Source: an uncultured Chloroflexota bacterium (GTDB lineage: Bacteria; Chloroflexota; Anaerolineae; Aggregatilineales; Phototrophicaceae). Taken from it: 64,000 nt of DNA. Positions within the stretch are counted from its first letter, which is position 1. Each line of letters begins with the position of its first letter. The notes under the pieces are model-generated. The model searched no databases. It worked only from the letters and a program-made list of their open reading frames with translations, and was not told the DNA's origin. The stretch spans positions 1 through 64,000 of the forward strand of contig CALJKV010000039.1 of the NCBI GenBank assembly GCA_937974245.1. Reading direction: 5' to 3'. Shown in pieces: positions 10,331 to 19,114 of the stretch. Made by a program: the position numbers and the translations under genes.

Positions 10331-10657
10331 TCAACCCCAGCCGGTGGTTTCTACCCACGAGCCAAGGAAGGGGTTCTTAGGGTCAAAGTTAATCTGCATA
10401 CTGACGGTCAGCCCAACAACTTCCTGGGTGGCCGTATCCACTGCGATAAACTGTCCTTCGGGGAATACTGCAAAGTGACTCTCAAATTTTTCAGGCGTCA
10501 GACATTCTTCGCACAACAGGGCTTCGGCGGCGTCATAGCCATAGCCGACCTGGTGCAGCCGGGTCATCCGCTCAAAATAGTCCGGCGAACTGGGGATTAC
10601 GACGATTCCGCTGCCGTTACTCTGTCTGGGCCGGTAATGATAATTGTGTACGCTCAT
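10331..10657 (-). CDS. GNAT acetyltransferase B, N-terminal half (ends at in-frame TGA)
   Basis: The first gene of the two-copy GNAT operon. The ATG at 10657 is well supported by GAGGGA spaced 8 bases away. The protein reads VVIPSSPDYFERMTRLHQVGYG, EECLTPEKFESHFAVFPEGQFIAVD, VVGLTVSMQINFDPKNPFL, and ends TTGWG before TGA at 10331-10333. The residues before and after the stop align with paralogue A without a gap. UGA followed by C is regarded as a weak termination context in E. coli. Options are programmed readthrough, selenocysteine, a genuinely split enzyme, or a lesion inherited at duplication. Confidence 0.7.
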   Translation of the reverse strand: MSVHNYHYRPRQSNGSGIVVIPSSPDYFERMTRLHQVGYGYDAAEALLCEECLTPEKFESHFAVFPEGQFIAVDTATQEVVGLTVSMQINFDPKNPFLGSWVETTGWG

Positions 10658-11334
10658 GGTTTTATTCCCTCATAGATTTCTGTTGTATTCGTATCACATT
10701 TCCTGGTTAAGTCCTGTCTTGCTGTCGCAAAATCCGATAGAAAATGGGTCAACCATCGCCAGTCGCCAGGGCTATCCTCTCTCTTATAGTGACTCGGGTA
10801 TCGTGCCGGCGAATCGAACCGGACGCGAGGGCGAATCGCGCCATGTTCCGGTAAGCTGCGTCATACAGCTCGCAAGCGGCAGTTTCCCGCGCTTTACCGG
10901 CAGTCTGTTCAGTTACATGCTGTAGGTTGGGGGTCTGGCACAGTCGGAACGACTGATCTGTCAGTCAGGTCGGCGCGGGGTCATCATAGATAAACGCTGC
11001 GCCATACATAACGGGGAGATGGGTATTCCGGGCCGGCAGGTCTTCCCTACCATCGCCAATTAAACTTGTAACCATAAGTCACCTTGTGTACTTTTCTGCG
11101 GAATTGCTTGAAGTACCTGAATCACTATAGCACGCTTTTTGTACTGAGTCTATAGATGTTGCATAAGTTTTTGTAAATGTGGAGCGTGACCTGGAATGGG
11201 GGCAGCAGCAATCAGGCCTGATTTTGCCGAACAATGCGTTCAGTCCACAGTCAGGGGATCATCGCTTTCCTGCGGCAGGGGCAAAACACAGGTCTTGCCC
11301 CTGCCTGAAAAACCAACATGGTGTTTCTTACCGA
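10658..11334. other. Long non-coding region upstream of the GNAT operon
   Basis: About 680 bases with no credible gene. It should hold the GNAT operon promoter on the minus strand. A long-range hairpin is visible: CCGGTAAGC (10848-10856) pairs with GCTTTACCGG (10891-10900), with one bulge. Two copies of GGCGAATCG flank this area (10818, 10840). A structured leader RNA is possible, but it matches no riboswitch class that I recognise. Confidence 0.4.
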
Positions 11335-12231
11335 TCAGGACTCAACTTGCAACGCCACGAAATCAATCTCCAGCTTCACTTCCTCGGTCACATCCGCAAC
11401 ACCGGGCGCATTGGGGATTATCAGGCCGAAATCCGAACGCAGAACCATCGTGCTGCCCACACCTTCCAGCCGGGTATCCGAGGCGAGCGTTACCGTCATG
11501 TCAAAGGTGACAGACCGGGTGATCGTGCGGATCGTCAGGTCGCCCGTGACCTGGAAAGTCACGGTCTGCCCGATTTCGATGGATTCCGGCAGCCCGCTGA
11601 GTGAAGTCGGCACGAAGTCAATGAACTCGTATTCAGCTCTGGACGATTCGAGAATCTCACTCCGGATCGCACTGTTACGAAAGTTATTGTCGGTTGCCAG
11701 TGTGCGGGCGTTAATGCGAATCGTGCCAAGTTCCGACCCGGCAGGATTGGCGGTGTCTATGAGGACGTCCCCGGCGACCTGGTTGGTCTTGCCGACAACG
11801 GTGGTCGGATTTCCGCGCAGCACTTCATTCAGCGTGAATCGCACTTCGGATTCATCCTGGCTGATGCGATAGACCGCCCGGATTCCGGCGGTTTCAGTGG
11901 GCGCTTCCGTAGGCACTGTGGTAGGCGGCAGCGGCGTCGCGCTGGCAGCGCTTTCCTCAGTCACATCCACATCCTCAGTCGGAAGAGCGGTGAGCGCGGC
12001 GCTCAGGGTTGCGTTTGCGGAACTCATGCGTTCGACTTCCGCTTCGAGTTCAGCGACACGGGTAGCCTGTGCGTCCGGCGTGGGGGTAGTCAGCGCTAAG
12101 GTGGGTGCACTGATCGGCTCACTCGGCTCGCCGGAGCCTCCGACGACAGTAATATAAATCAGGACACTGGCAGCGGCTGTGATCCCCATCAGTGCCAATA
12201 CACCAGCAATATACAAAATGCGTTGATTCAT
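11335..12231 (-). CDS. Membrane-anchored YceI-family protein
   Basis: A 298-residue protein. Residues about 5-30 form a transmembrane or uncleaved signal helix (ILYIAGVLALMGITAAASVLI). A Thr/Pro linker and a short coiled coil (RVAELEAEVERMSSANATL) follow, then a second Thr/Pro linker. The YceI domain (about 118-298) has the lipocalin-like pattern AVYRISQDESEVRFTLNE, GTIRINARTLATD, NFRNSAIRSEILES, VTGDLTIRTITRSVTFD and VEIDFVA-type end. YceI proteins bind long isoprenoid or lipid-like ligands in the envelope. The linker-rich anchor suggests display outside the membrane. Transcribed alone, with weak upstream signals. Confidence 0.85.
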   Translation of the reverse strand: MNQRILYIAGVLALMGITAAASVLIYITVVGGSGEPSEPISAPTLALTTPTPDAQATRVAELEAEVERMSSANATLSAALTALPTEDVDVTEESAASATPLPPTTVPTEAPTETAGIRAVYRISQDESEVRFTLNEVLRGNPTTVVGKTNQVAGDVLIDTANPAGSELGTIRINARTLATDNNFRNSAIRSEILESSRAEYEFIDFVPTSLSGLPESIEIGQTVTFQVTGDLTIRTITRSVTFDMTVTLASDTRLEGVGSTMVLRSDFGLIIPNAPGVADVTEEVKLEIDFVALQVES

Positions 12232-12428
12232 GTTTCCTTTATTCCTCTCCCAGTCTCAGTCCCAGTCCAAAAAAATACAACTCTTGCACGCAACTCAGAA
12301 TAGCGGAAATGGCCGGCGCTGTTGGGGATTACTTAGTATTTTCTAATCGCACGGGAAAGCCAAACAATTGTCGACAGGGTGTTTTCGGGCAAGTCGTACA
12401 AACCAACGGTATTACCCTAAACGGGGTG

Positions 12429-12878
12429 CTATTCCTCACCAGGTTCGTTGCGTTTGACCGGGGCGCTCAGGGGGAACGCCATACCTTCAAAAATGTGGGG
12501 TGCATGGATAAACAGACCAGTGGCTTCTACTGCCACCGTGCCATCCGGCAGGATGATGCTGCCCGTTGTGTGGATTTTGCGTCCTTCAATGGACTCGACA
12601 TGGCCGCGTACGTGCACCTCGACCCCCAGCGGCACGGGGTGACGGTAGTCGAGATTGAGGTTGGCGGCAACGACTTTGTAACCCGCCCGCCACGCCGATG
12701 TTCCCATCGCCTCATCCAGCAGGGAGGCGGAAATCCCGCCATGTGCATAAAGCGGCGGCCCTTCCTGATCGGGTTGCAGGATAACATCCCCGATGATACT
12801 GTCATCGGCGGTGGCATAAAACTGGATTCCCAGCCACCCGGAGAATTTTGAGCCAACCAGAGGCGTGCGCTCAGCCAA
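12429..12878 (-). CDS. PaaI-type hotdog thioesterase
   Basis: A 149-residue single hotdog-fold protein of the PaaI/YbgC class, expected to hydrolyse acyl-CoA thioesters in the cytoplasm. The signature region is YAHGGISASLLDEAMG, where the Gly-Gly and the Asp/Glu of the central helix are the usual active-site elements, followed by NLNLDYRHPVPLG and VHVRGHVESIEGRKI. The start appears to be a TTG at 12878, since an in-frame TGA lies three codons upstream and no earlier ATG exists. It begins 21 bases after the response regulator stop, so the two are probably co-transcribed. Substrate not predictable. Confidence 0.85.
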   Translation of the reverse strand: MAERTPLVGSKFSGWLGIQFYATADDSIIGDVILQPDQEGPPLYAHGGISASLLDEAMGTSAWRAGYKVVAANLNLDYRHPVPLGVEVHVRGHVESIEGRKIHTTGSIILPDGTVAVEATGLFIHAPHIFEGMAFPLSAPVKRNEPGEE

Positions 12879-12899
12879 GATGGATCATCCTGATACCTC

Positions 12900-13310
12900 T
12901 TAGGATTCTGATGACGGCTTACGCCGCCCGGTACGCAGCACTTCATGCACCGTCTTGATCAGGTTATGCGTGATATACGGCTTGGTCAGGTAGCGATCCG
13001 CCCCATTTTCCAGCCCTTCTCGGATTTGATCCGCATCCGCCAGCGCCGACAGGATAACCACCGGCAGATTGTCAAAAAAGGTCTTAGCTCGCATCTGCCG
13101 CAGGAGTTCCATGCCACTCACGTCTGGCAGCATCAAATCCAGCAGCACCAGGTCAGGTAGTGGTTTGACACGCAGTATTCTGACCGCCTCACCCACCGTC
13201 AGGGCGGGAATCACCGTTAAGCCAACCCGTTCCAGCAACACCCGAATGAGGCTTTGCAGTTCCTGGTCATCATCTACAACGAGAATACGTTTCTTTTCAG
13301 ATTCATCCAC
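12900..13310 (-). CDS. Single-domain response regulator (CheY-like)
   Basis: A 136-residue stand-alone receiver domain. The acidic pocket is VVDDDQE, the phospho-acceptor Asp sits in LVLLDLMLPDVSG, the conserved Ser/Thr in VVILSALAD, and the Lys in YLTKPY. There is no output domain, and a short basic and polar tail (RTGRRKPSSES) ends the protein. It probably passes phosphate from a hybrid or separate kinase to a target, but no kinase is adjacent. It is first in a probable two-gene unit with the thioesterase. The receiver at 63615 and the one fused to CheA are separate proteins. Confidence 0.88.
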   Translation of the reverse strand: MDESEKKRILVVDDDQELQSLIRVLLERVGLTVIPALTVGEAVRILRVKPLPDLVLLDLMLPDVSGMELLRQMRAKTFFDNLPVVILSALADADQIREGLENGADRYLTKPYITHNLIKTVHEVLRTGRRKPSSES

Positions 13311-13504
13311 GCACTACTTACCTTTGACATCTCACTTGAACTCATGTTAGTTTTAGCGTACTCATTCTCGTAAATCAATAGAGACAGGAGATTTTGCCTA
13401 TCTTACCGCTCCGGTGTATGCTGTAAAGTGTTTAGTTGTCGTGTTTTGTATTCGGCGCGGATGTGCCATTCAAAACAATCAGAATTGTGGGAAAGAACAA
13501 ATTC

Positions 13505-14332
13505 ATGCGCGTAACATACGGACTACTTTTCATACTGGTGATTGCGCTGGCGGGCTGCTTCCAGCAAGCCGGGGAACCACTCGACCAACCGAATGCCGGA
13601 CAGGGTGCGCCTGTTGCGCTGCCTTCCGCAACGCCCCTTCTGCCGGGTGGCAGTGACCTCACGCCGCTGTTTCCAGCCACATCCACCCTGCCCCCAATCA
13701 CAGTGATTTCGCCCACTCAACAGCCGATTGTGCTGCCTTCCCCCACCGATGAGACGCCACCTACGCCACTTGCGCCATCGGGTGAAGATGTGACAGCGGA
13801 TACAGGTGCGGGCAGTTTTATCACCCCCAGCAGCCCACTGGGGCCGGTGACTGCCGAGCCGGTGACAATTGTGCCACTAGGACCTGCGACAGCGACGCCT
13901 TCCGGGTTGATCACGCCGACGGCGTTGGTGCCGGTCACGGACTCGGAAGATGGTTGTCAGTATGTCGTACAGCCGGGCGACAACCTGTTCCGCATCGCCG
14001 TCAACCACGACATCACGTTGGATGAACTGCGGACGGCGAATCCACAAATCGTCGGCGACCTGATCCAGCCCGGAGATGAGTTAAACATCCCTGGGTGCGG
14101 TGGGGGAACGGGTGAGGCCGCCACCTCCCCAGATACCGGGAGTGGCGAGGATACCGGCGTGGTCGCCCCGGTGGGCGGCACGACACACACTGTCCAGCGC
14201 GGCGAAACCCTGTATTCGATTGCCCGCCAGTATGGGGTAACGGTACAGGGCATCATCAATGCCAATAACCTGAGCAACCCAAACAGCCTGACTCCCGGCC
14301 AGGAATTGATTATCCCACCCGTCGAGCCGTAA
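13505..14332 (+). CDS. LysM-domain lipoprotein
   Basis: A 275-residue lipoprotein. The start is the ATG at 13505 (upstream frame excluded) because MRVTYGLLFILVIALAGC is a classic lipoprotein signal with lipobox LAGC. A long Pro/Thr/Ser/Gly-rich linker follows (about 20-150). Two LysM domains then occur: YVVQPGDNLFRIAVNHDI to LNIPGC, and HTVQRGETLYSIARQYGV to LIIPP. LysM domains bind N-acetylglucosamine-containing polymers, so the protein probably tethers to a cell-surface glycan. The RidA gene begins 9 bases after the stop, suggesting co-transcription. Confidence 0.9.
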   Translation: MRVTYGLLFILVIALAGCFQQAGEPLDQPNAGQGAPVALPSATPLLPGGSDLTPLFPATSTLPPITVISPTQQPIVLPSPTDETPPTPLAPSGEDVTADTGAGSFITPSSPLGPVTAEPVTIVPLGPATATPSGLITPTALVPVTDSEDGCQYVVQPGDNLFRIAVNHDITLDELRTANPQIVGDLIQPGDELNIPGCGGGTGEAATSPDTGSGEDTGVVAPVGGTTHTVQRGETLYSIARQYGVTVQGIINANNLSNPNSLTPGQELIIPPVEP

Positions 14333-14341
14333 GGGGAAAGT

Positions 14342-14746
14342 ATGGCATCCCGCCAGAATATTTCATCCGGCGCACCCTGGGAAGCCCTTGTCGGCTATTC
14401 GCGGGCGGTGCGCGTGGGACAAACAGTGTATGTATCGGGGACTGTTGCCAGCGATGAAGCCGGTCAGGTTGTTGGCCCCGGCGACCCGTATACCCAGGCA
14501 GTCTACATCCTGCGGAAGATTGAGACAGCCCTGGCACAGGCCGGGGCGACGCTGGGGGATGTCGTCCGCACCCGCCTGTATGTAACGGACATGGGACGCT
14601 GGCAGGACGTCACCCGCGCCCATGCGGAGGTATTTGCGGCGATTCGCCCGGCGGCCACACTGGTGGCGGTAGCAGCGCTTATCAGCCCGGAATACCTGGT
14701 AGAAATCGAAGTGGATGCTATGATTGGCGTGGACGAGAGCGGGTAA
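14342..14746 (+). CDS. RidA family protein (YjgF/YER057c/UK114)
   Basis: A 134-residue member of the Rid family, which hydrolyses reactive enamine/imine intermediates from PLP enzymes. Visible hallmarks are YSRAVRVGQTVYVSG, AVYILRKIETALAQAGA, the arginine-containing RTRLYVTDM (the Arg that binds the substrate carboxylate in active RidA), and EIEVDAMIG. Length fits. AAGGGGAAAGT precedes the ATG at 14342. Placement directly after a LysM lipoprotein gives no pathway clue. It could belong to one of the Rid subgroups of untested activity. Confidence 0.88.
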   Translation: MASRQNISSGAPWEALVGYSRAVRVGQTVYVSGTVASDEAGQVVGPGDPYTQAVYILRKIETALAQAGATLGDVVRTRLYVTDMGRWQDVTRAHAEVFAAIRPAATLVAVAALISPEYLVEIEVDAMIGVDESG

Positions 14747-14879
14747 TCAGGGTACTTCACGCTGTATCTTACGCTGCGAGTCGCCCCGTTTCGGTATATA
14801 CTAAAGTGTGTTATGCACTTTGACCTTATCCTTCGGCCACTTCTGCCTCAGGGAAAAGGTAGACAGATACCTATTAAGT

Positions 14880-14914
14880 CCCTCGCCCTGAGGGAGATGG
14901 ATTTAGGGTGAGGG
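14880..14914. repeat. Intergenic CCCTC-type inverted repeat
   Basis: CCCTCGCCCT (14880-14889) and AGGGTGAGGG (14905-14914) pair at 9 of 10 positions around a GAGGGAGATGG-like centre. Sequences of this form occur as dispersed intergenic repeats in many bacterial genomes. It lies between ridA and the chemosensory operon and may end the upstream transcript. Confidence 0.45.
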
Positions 14915-14978
14915 CTTAGGCCAAGCAAGTTCATAACAGCCTCTAGGCGGTGATAATCACGAGTACATACAGGGGGCG

Positions 14979-15569
14979 ATGATGATGCAAACGCCCAAGC
15001 CGCAGCACGTCAATTGGGAAGCGGTCTGGAAAAGCCTGGATTGGGACGATGACATGCGCCGGGCAGCGGCCAGCACGCTCCGGTTGCGTCAGCGTGCCCA
15101 ACAGTATGCCGCCCCTGTAGTAGCCCCCGGCGATCTGGCAGAAGATACCTATACCGTCCTGAGCTTCGACCTGGGAGGGGAAGCCTACAGTGTAGATGTA
15201 ACTCTTGTGCGCAGCGTGCGGGCGCTCAATAACCTGGTGCGCGTCCCCGGTCTGCCGTCGTTTTACCCCGGCGTGGTGAATATACGCGGGCAGATCGTCA
15301 CTGTGATGGATTTACGGCACTTTTTTGGTATCGCTACCGATGAGGAAATCATTGTCCCCGATGAACTGGTGCTGGTGCACGCCAATGACCTGGAAATCGC
15401 CCTGCTGGCGCATCAGGTAAACGGTGTTGTCATCATCCCCAGGCGGGCTATCAGCCACCTGGATAACATGCGCTATACACGCGGAATCACCCATGACAAA
15501 ATGATAATGCTGGATATTGAGCGCCTGCTGGCCGATGAGCGTGTCGTCATCGGCGGCAAGCACGATTGA
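14979..15569 (+). CDS. CheW-like adaptor protein
   Basis: A 196-residue protein with a 55-residue N-terminal extension (basic and helical, around WKSLDWDDDMRRAAA) followed by a CheW domain: TVLSFDLGGEAYSVDVTLVRSV, LVRVPGLPSFYPGVVNIRGQIVTVMDLR, and a C-terminal ALLAHQVNGVVIIP sheet. CheW couples receptors to the CheA kinase in cytoplasmic arrays. It is the first gene of a tight operon with the receptor (12-base gap) and CheA. Three in-frame ATGs occur at 14979-14987, and GGGGGCG precedes the first. No flagellar or pilus genes are nearby. Confidence 0.9.
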   Translation: MMMQTPKPQHVNWEAVWKSLDWDDDMRRAAASTLRLRQRAQQYAAPVVAPGDLAEDTYTVLSFDLGGEAYSVDVTLVRSVRALNNLVRVPGLPSFYPGVVNIRGQIVTVMDLRHFFGIATDEEIIVPDELVLVHANDLEIALLAHQVNGVVIIPRRAISHLDNMRYTRGITHDKMIMLDIERLLADERVVIGGKHD

Positions 15570-15581
15570 GAGGCCCACCCC

Positions 15582-16814
15582 ATGAGCGACCTGGTACTCC
15601 CTTCTCCCCGCACCAACCGTCTGGTAGCCGCGTTAGGCAGCATGATGGTTCTGGCGACTGGCGTGGCTGCCGTTGTCCCGGTGCTGTTGCTTGGCCTGGT
15701 TGTACGTTCCCAGGTCGAAATCAATCTGCTTGCCTGGGCGCTGTTTGCCGGAGCGAGTGGCCTGACACTCGGCCTGTCAATACACCTGTTACAGCGCCGC
15801 CGTCTGGAAATCGCGCTGGCCTATTATGTGGATGTTTTAGAAGCGATTGACGCGGGCAATCTGCGCCAACGGATTGATACCGCTCAGTTCCAGATGGGAC
15901 GCAGCATCGAAGAGCAAACCCTCACGCGCCTGGGGTTGGCGGTCAACCGCATCCTTGAACGTGTTCACCATATCGCCACCGAAATCAACCATGCCATCCA
16001 ACTGATTGATACCGACACACTGGAAATCCTCACCGCCATGACCAACCAGGTTTCAATGGCGAATGAGCAGGATGCCATCGTAACCGAAACCACTGCCACC
16101 GTGAACGAAGTGCGGGCCACAGTGACCGAAACCGCCGAACGCGCCCAGAGTGTGGCTGAAACCGCCCAGGTCTCGGTGGACATCGCCCGCGACGGCAATA
16201 CCGCCGTTGAGCAGACGATTTCCGGCATGGAACTGATCCGGCGGCGGGTGGAAGACATTGCCGATAATATCCTGGTGCTTTCCGAACACACCCAACAGAT
16301 CGGAGAGATCATCGCGGCGGTCAACAGCCTGGCCGACCAATCACGGATGCTGGCGCTCAACGCTTCGGTAGAGGCCGCCCGCGCCGGGGAAGAGGGCAAG
16401 GGCTTCGCTGTCGTCGCGCTTGAAGTCCGCAACCTGGCCGACCAGAACCGCGATGCCACCATCCAGGTACGCGAAATCCTGGGGGAAATCCAGCGGGCGA
16501 CCAACAGCGCCGTGATGGTGACGGAAGAAGGCAGCAAGGGCGTAGATCACGGGCAAGTGCTCGTCAACCAGGCCGGCGACTCGATTCGCAACCTGGCACA
16601 CGCCATTGAAGAAGCGGCGCTGGCCGCCATGCAGATCGCCGCCAGCACCCGTCAACAGACGATTGGGATGGATCAGCTCACCCAGGCCATGCGGATGATT
16701 AAGCACGCCACCGCCGAAACCCTGACCAGCACGACCCAGGTACGCGCCAGTGTACAGAACCTGCGGGAAGCGGCTGACCGGGTGAACAGCGTCCTGGCGG
16801 GATTGAAGCTCTAA
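15582..16814 (+). CDS. Methyl-accepting chemotaxis receptor without an external sensor
   Basis: A 410-residue receptor. Two hydrophobic helices near residues 13-40 and 48-68 are joined by only a few residues, so there is no periplasmic sensing domain. A HAMP-like region follows (ALAYYVDVLEAIDAGNLRQRI). The long cytoplasmic coiled coil has its tip at LALNASVEAARAGEEGKGFAVVALEVRNLA-type sequence near 256-285, which contacts CheA and CheW. The stimulus is therefore probably membrane-borne or cytoplasmic. Its stop is 2 bases before the cheA start. No CheR or CheB is visible here, so any methylation would need genes elsewhere. Confidence 0.9.
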   Translation: MSDLVLPSPRTNRLVAALGSMMVLATGVAAVVPVLLLGLVVRSQVEINLLAWALFAGASGLTLGLSIHLLQRRRLEIALAYYVDVLEAIDAGNLRQRIDTAQFQMGRSIEEQTLTRLGLAVNRILERVHHIATEINHAIQLIDTDTLEILTAMTNQVSMANEQDAIVTETTATVNEVRATVTETAERAQSVAETAQVSVDIARDGNTAVEQTISGMELIRRRVEDIADNILVLSEHTQQIGEIIAAVNSLADQSRMLALNASVEAARAGEEGKGFAVVALEVRNLADQNRDATIQVREILGEIQRATNSAVMVTEEGSKGVDHGQVLVNQAGDSIRNLAHAIEEAALAAMQIAASTRQQTIGMDQLTQAMRMIKHATAETLTSTTQVRASVQNLREAADRVNSVLAGLKL

Positions 16815-16816
16815 TA

Positions 16817-19087
16817 ATGGCTAAGTCCTCGGATGCCGACCTGCTGAGTATTTTCTGGACAGAGGCTGGAGATTATCTTCAACGGCTGAATTACGGGCTG
16901 CTCCAACTGGAAACCGGCCAGGTGGAAGCTCCGCAAGAGGCGCTGCGCGAGATGAACCGGTTGGCGCACAGTCTGAAAGGGGCGGCACGGGCTGTCGGAA
17001 TCAATGTAATCGAAACGCTCGCCCACTATATGGAAGAAATTCTCCATGCGGCGCTGCACGCCCAATTGAAACTCTCGCCGGAAGTGTGCGATCTGCTCTA
17101 TGATGGGCTGGACTTAATCCAGAACGTCATCAACGGCGAGGAAAACCCCAATGAAATCCTGGCAGACGTACTGGCCCGGCTGGAACAACTGGTTGGAACA
17201 TCGGCCCGCGAATCAGCAGCGCCCGTCTCACCGGGTCAAAGTTCGATGGAAATCCCAACAGTAAGCACCAGCACGCTTGAGGTTGGCATTTCGTCCACAT
17301 TGCAGATGCGACCTGCCGAAGACAACATCCGTGTGGCCGTCCCTAAACTCGACCAATTGATGGGCGAAGTCAGCGAACTACTCACCTACCGGCTGCACGG
17401 CGAGGAACGGTTGCAAGACTTACGCCAACTGCAACATTTCCATAGTCAATGGCAGCGCGAGTGGCGGGGGTCACGCACGGCCTATATCCGTCTGGCCCGG
17501 TGGGCGCAGCACCAACCGGAACAGGTCACGGGTGAAATAACCGCCCTGCTGCGCTTCCTGGAGACCAACCAGCGCCACCTGACAGCCGTCAACCGTCAAA
17601 TGGCACAGCTTGTCCAGGCGCTAACCCAGCAGCAGCTCCAACTGAGCGCCATCACCGAGCAGTTACAGAGCGATGTCTCACGGATGCGTCTGATCCCCTT
17701 CGATTCGGTGCTGTCGGGCTTCCAGCGCATGATTCGCGATCTGGCCCGCGATACCGATAAGCGTATTCAGATGGACGTTCACGGCGCGAATGTCGAACTC
17801 GATAAAGCTGTACTGGACGGTCTTAAAGAGCCAATTATGCACCTGCTGCGGAATGCGGTAGATCACGGGATTGAACAGGTTGCGGAGCGTGAAAGCCAGG
17901 GGAAATCTCCGGTCGGGCGGATTATGCTCTCGGTGGAGCAGCACGGCAGCGAGATTATCATCACGATTCAGGATGACGGGCGCGGCATTGACCTGCCGGG
18001 CATCCGCGAGGCCGCCGTGCAGTCCGGCCTGCTCGCTATGCCGGACGCAGCCTCTATCAGCGATGAGGATGTGTATAGTTTCGTATTTTATCCCGGCCTG
18101 ACAACCAGTCATTTTGTCACTCCCCTGAGTGGTCGTGGGCTAGGCATGGACATCGTGCGGACACGGGTCGAAGGTCTGCGCGGACGGGTGAGTCTCAACA
18201 GTATACCGCGCAAAGGAACGACAATCCGCCTGCATGTGCCGGTTTCGCTCACGCGGATGAACTGTATTTTGCTGCGGGTGGGCGGCCAGGATTTCGCCGT
18301 ACCTGTGGCGGTGGTGCGCCGTATGTTGACGCCGGCGCCTGAGGAGATTTTCCGCGTTGAAGGCCACGAGACGATTATGCTGGATGAACAGGCTGTGCCG
18401 CTGGTAGACCTGGCTACGGTATTGGGGCTGCCCGCGCTGAGACACACCGATCAGCCGCCCGAACGAAAAGTCATTCTGCTGCACGCCAGTGATCGTACCA
18501 TCGCCTTCCAGGTGGAAAACCTCTACCGCGAACAGGAACTGGTGCTGAAGCCAATGGGAGCGGAAATTGAAGCAGCACAGTATGTTTCCGGTGCGGCACT
18601 CCTGGGCAGCGGCGAAGTGATTATTGTGCTGGACGCCAATGACCTCATCCGTAGCGCCGCCCTTACTAAGAGTCCCCTGAGTCGGAACGCGCCCAACCCG
18701 GCAGCAATCCAGGCCGAACAGCCGCGCCACAAAGTCCTGGTGGTGGATGACTCGATCACCACCCGCACTCTGGAGAAAAATATCCTGGAAACCGCTGGGT
18801 TCGATGTGCGTACCGCGATTGACGGCGTGGAAGCCTGGGCGCTGCTGCAAGAATGGTCGTGCGAAGTCGTGATTGCCGATGTCGAAATGCCTGCCATGAA
18901 CGGGCTGGAACTCACCCGGCGTATCAAGGCCGACCCACATACCAGAAACCTCCCGGTAATTATCCTGACCTCGCTTGCGAAGCCGGAACAGCGCCAGGCC
19001 GGGCTGGAAGCCGGGGCGGATGCCTATCTGGTGAAATCGCAGTTTAACCAGGAAGAACTGCTGCGGATGATTCAGGCCGTCCTGTGA
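16817..19087 (+). CDS. CheA-type histidine kinase fused to a receiver domain
   Basis: A 756-residue hybrid kinase. P1 (HPt) carries His51 in LAHSLKGAARAVG. The canonical P2 domain is missing; a Ser/Pro linker (130-165) leads into an enlarged helical P3 (about 175-300, with a Gln-rich coiled coil). P4 ATPase motifs are HLLRNAVDHGIE, DDGRGID, GRGLGMDIV and GTTIRLHVP. P5, the CheW-like domain, covers about 476-615, and the receiver domain 638-756 has phospho-acceptor Asp688 (IADVEMPAMNG) and the C-terminal Lys (YLVKSQF). Fused receivers are typical of ChpA, FrzE-like and other alternative chemosensory systems that steer pili or gliding rather than flagella. Output unknown. Confidence 0.92.
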   Translation: MAKSSDADLLSIFWTEAGDYLQRLNYGLLQLETGQVEAPQEALREMNRLAHSLKGAARAVGINVIETLAHYMEEILHAALHAQLKLSPEVCDLLYDGLDLIQNVINGEENPNEILADVLARLEQLVGTSARESAAPVSPGQSSMEIPTVSTSTLEVGISSTLQMRPAEDNIRVAVPKLDQLMGEVSELLTYRLHGEERLQDLRQLQHFHSQWQREWRGSRTAYIRLARWAQHQPEQVTGEITALLRFLETNQRHLTAVNRQMAQLVQALTQQQLQLSAITEQLQSDVSRMRLIPFDSVLSGFQRMIRDLARDTDKRIQMDVHGANVELDKAVLDGLKEPIMHLLRNAVDHGIEQVAERESQGKSPVGRIMLSVEQHGSEIIITIQDDGRGIDLPGIREAAVQSGLLAMPDAASISDEDVYSFVFYPGLTTSHFVTPLSGRGLGMDIVRTRVEGLRGRVSLNSIPRKGTTIRLHVPVSLTRMNCILLRVGGQDFAVPVAVVRRMLTPAPEEIFRVEGHETIMLDEQAVPLVDLATVLGLPALRHTDQPPERKVILLHASDRTIAFQVENLYREQELVLKPMGAEIEAAQYVSGAALLGSGEVIIVLDANDLIRSAALTKSPLSRNAPNPAAIQAEQPRHKVLVVDDSITTRTLEKNILETAGFDVRTAIDGVEAWALLQEWSCEVVIADVEMPAMNGLELTRRIKADPHTRNLPVIILTSLAKPEQRQAGLEAGADAYLVKSQFNQEELLRMIQAVL

Positions 19088-19114
19088 AAATTGAGTGAAA
19101 GTGAGTCTTGAATA

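Noticed and set aside
9068..10657. Alternative genetic code with TGA as tryptophan
   Set aside because: Many genes here end at TGA (for example the SH3b gene and the first BMP permease) and TGG is the normal Trp codon, so no genome-wide reassignment is plausible.
10795..10860. tRNA-like T-arm (GGTTCGATTCG on the minus strand)
   Set aside because: The five-base stem needed around the TTCGATT loop does not pair, and no acceptor or anticodon arm can be placed.
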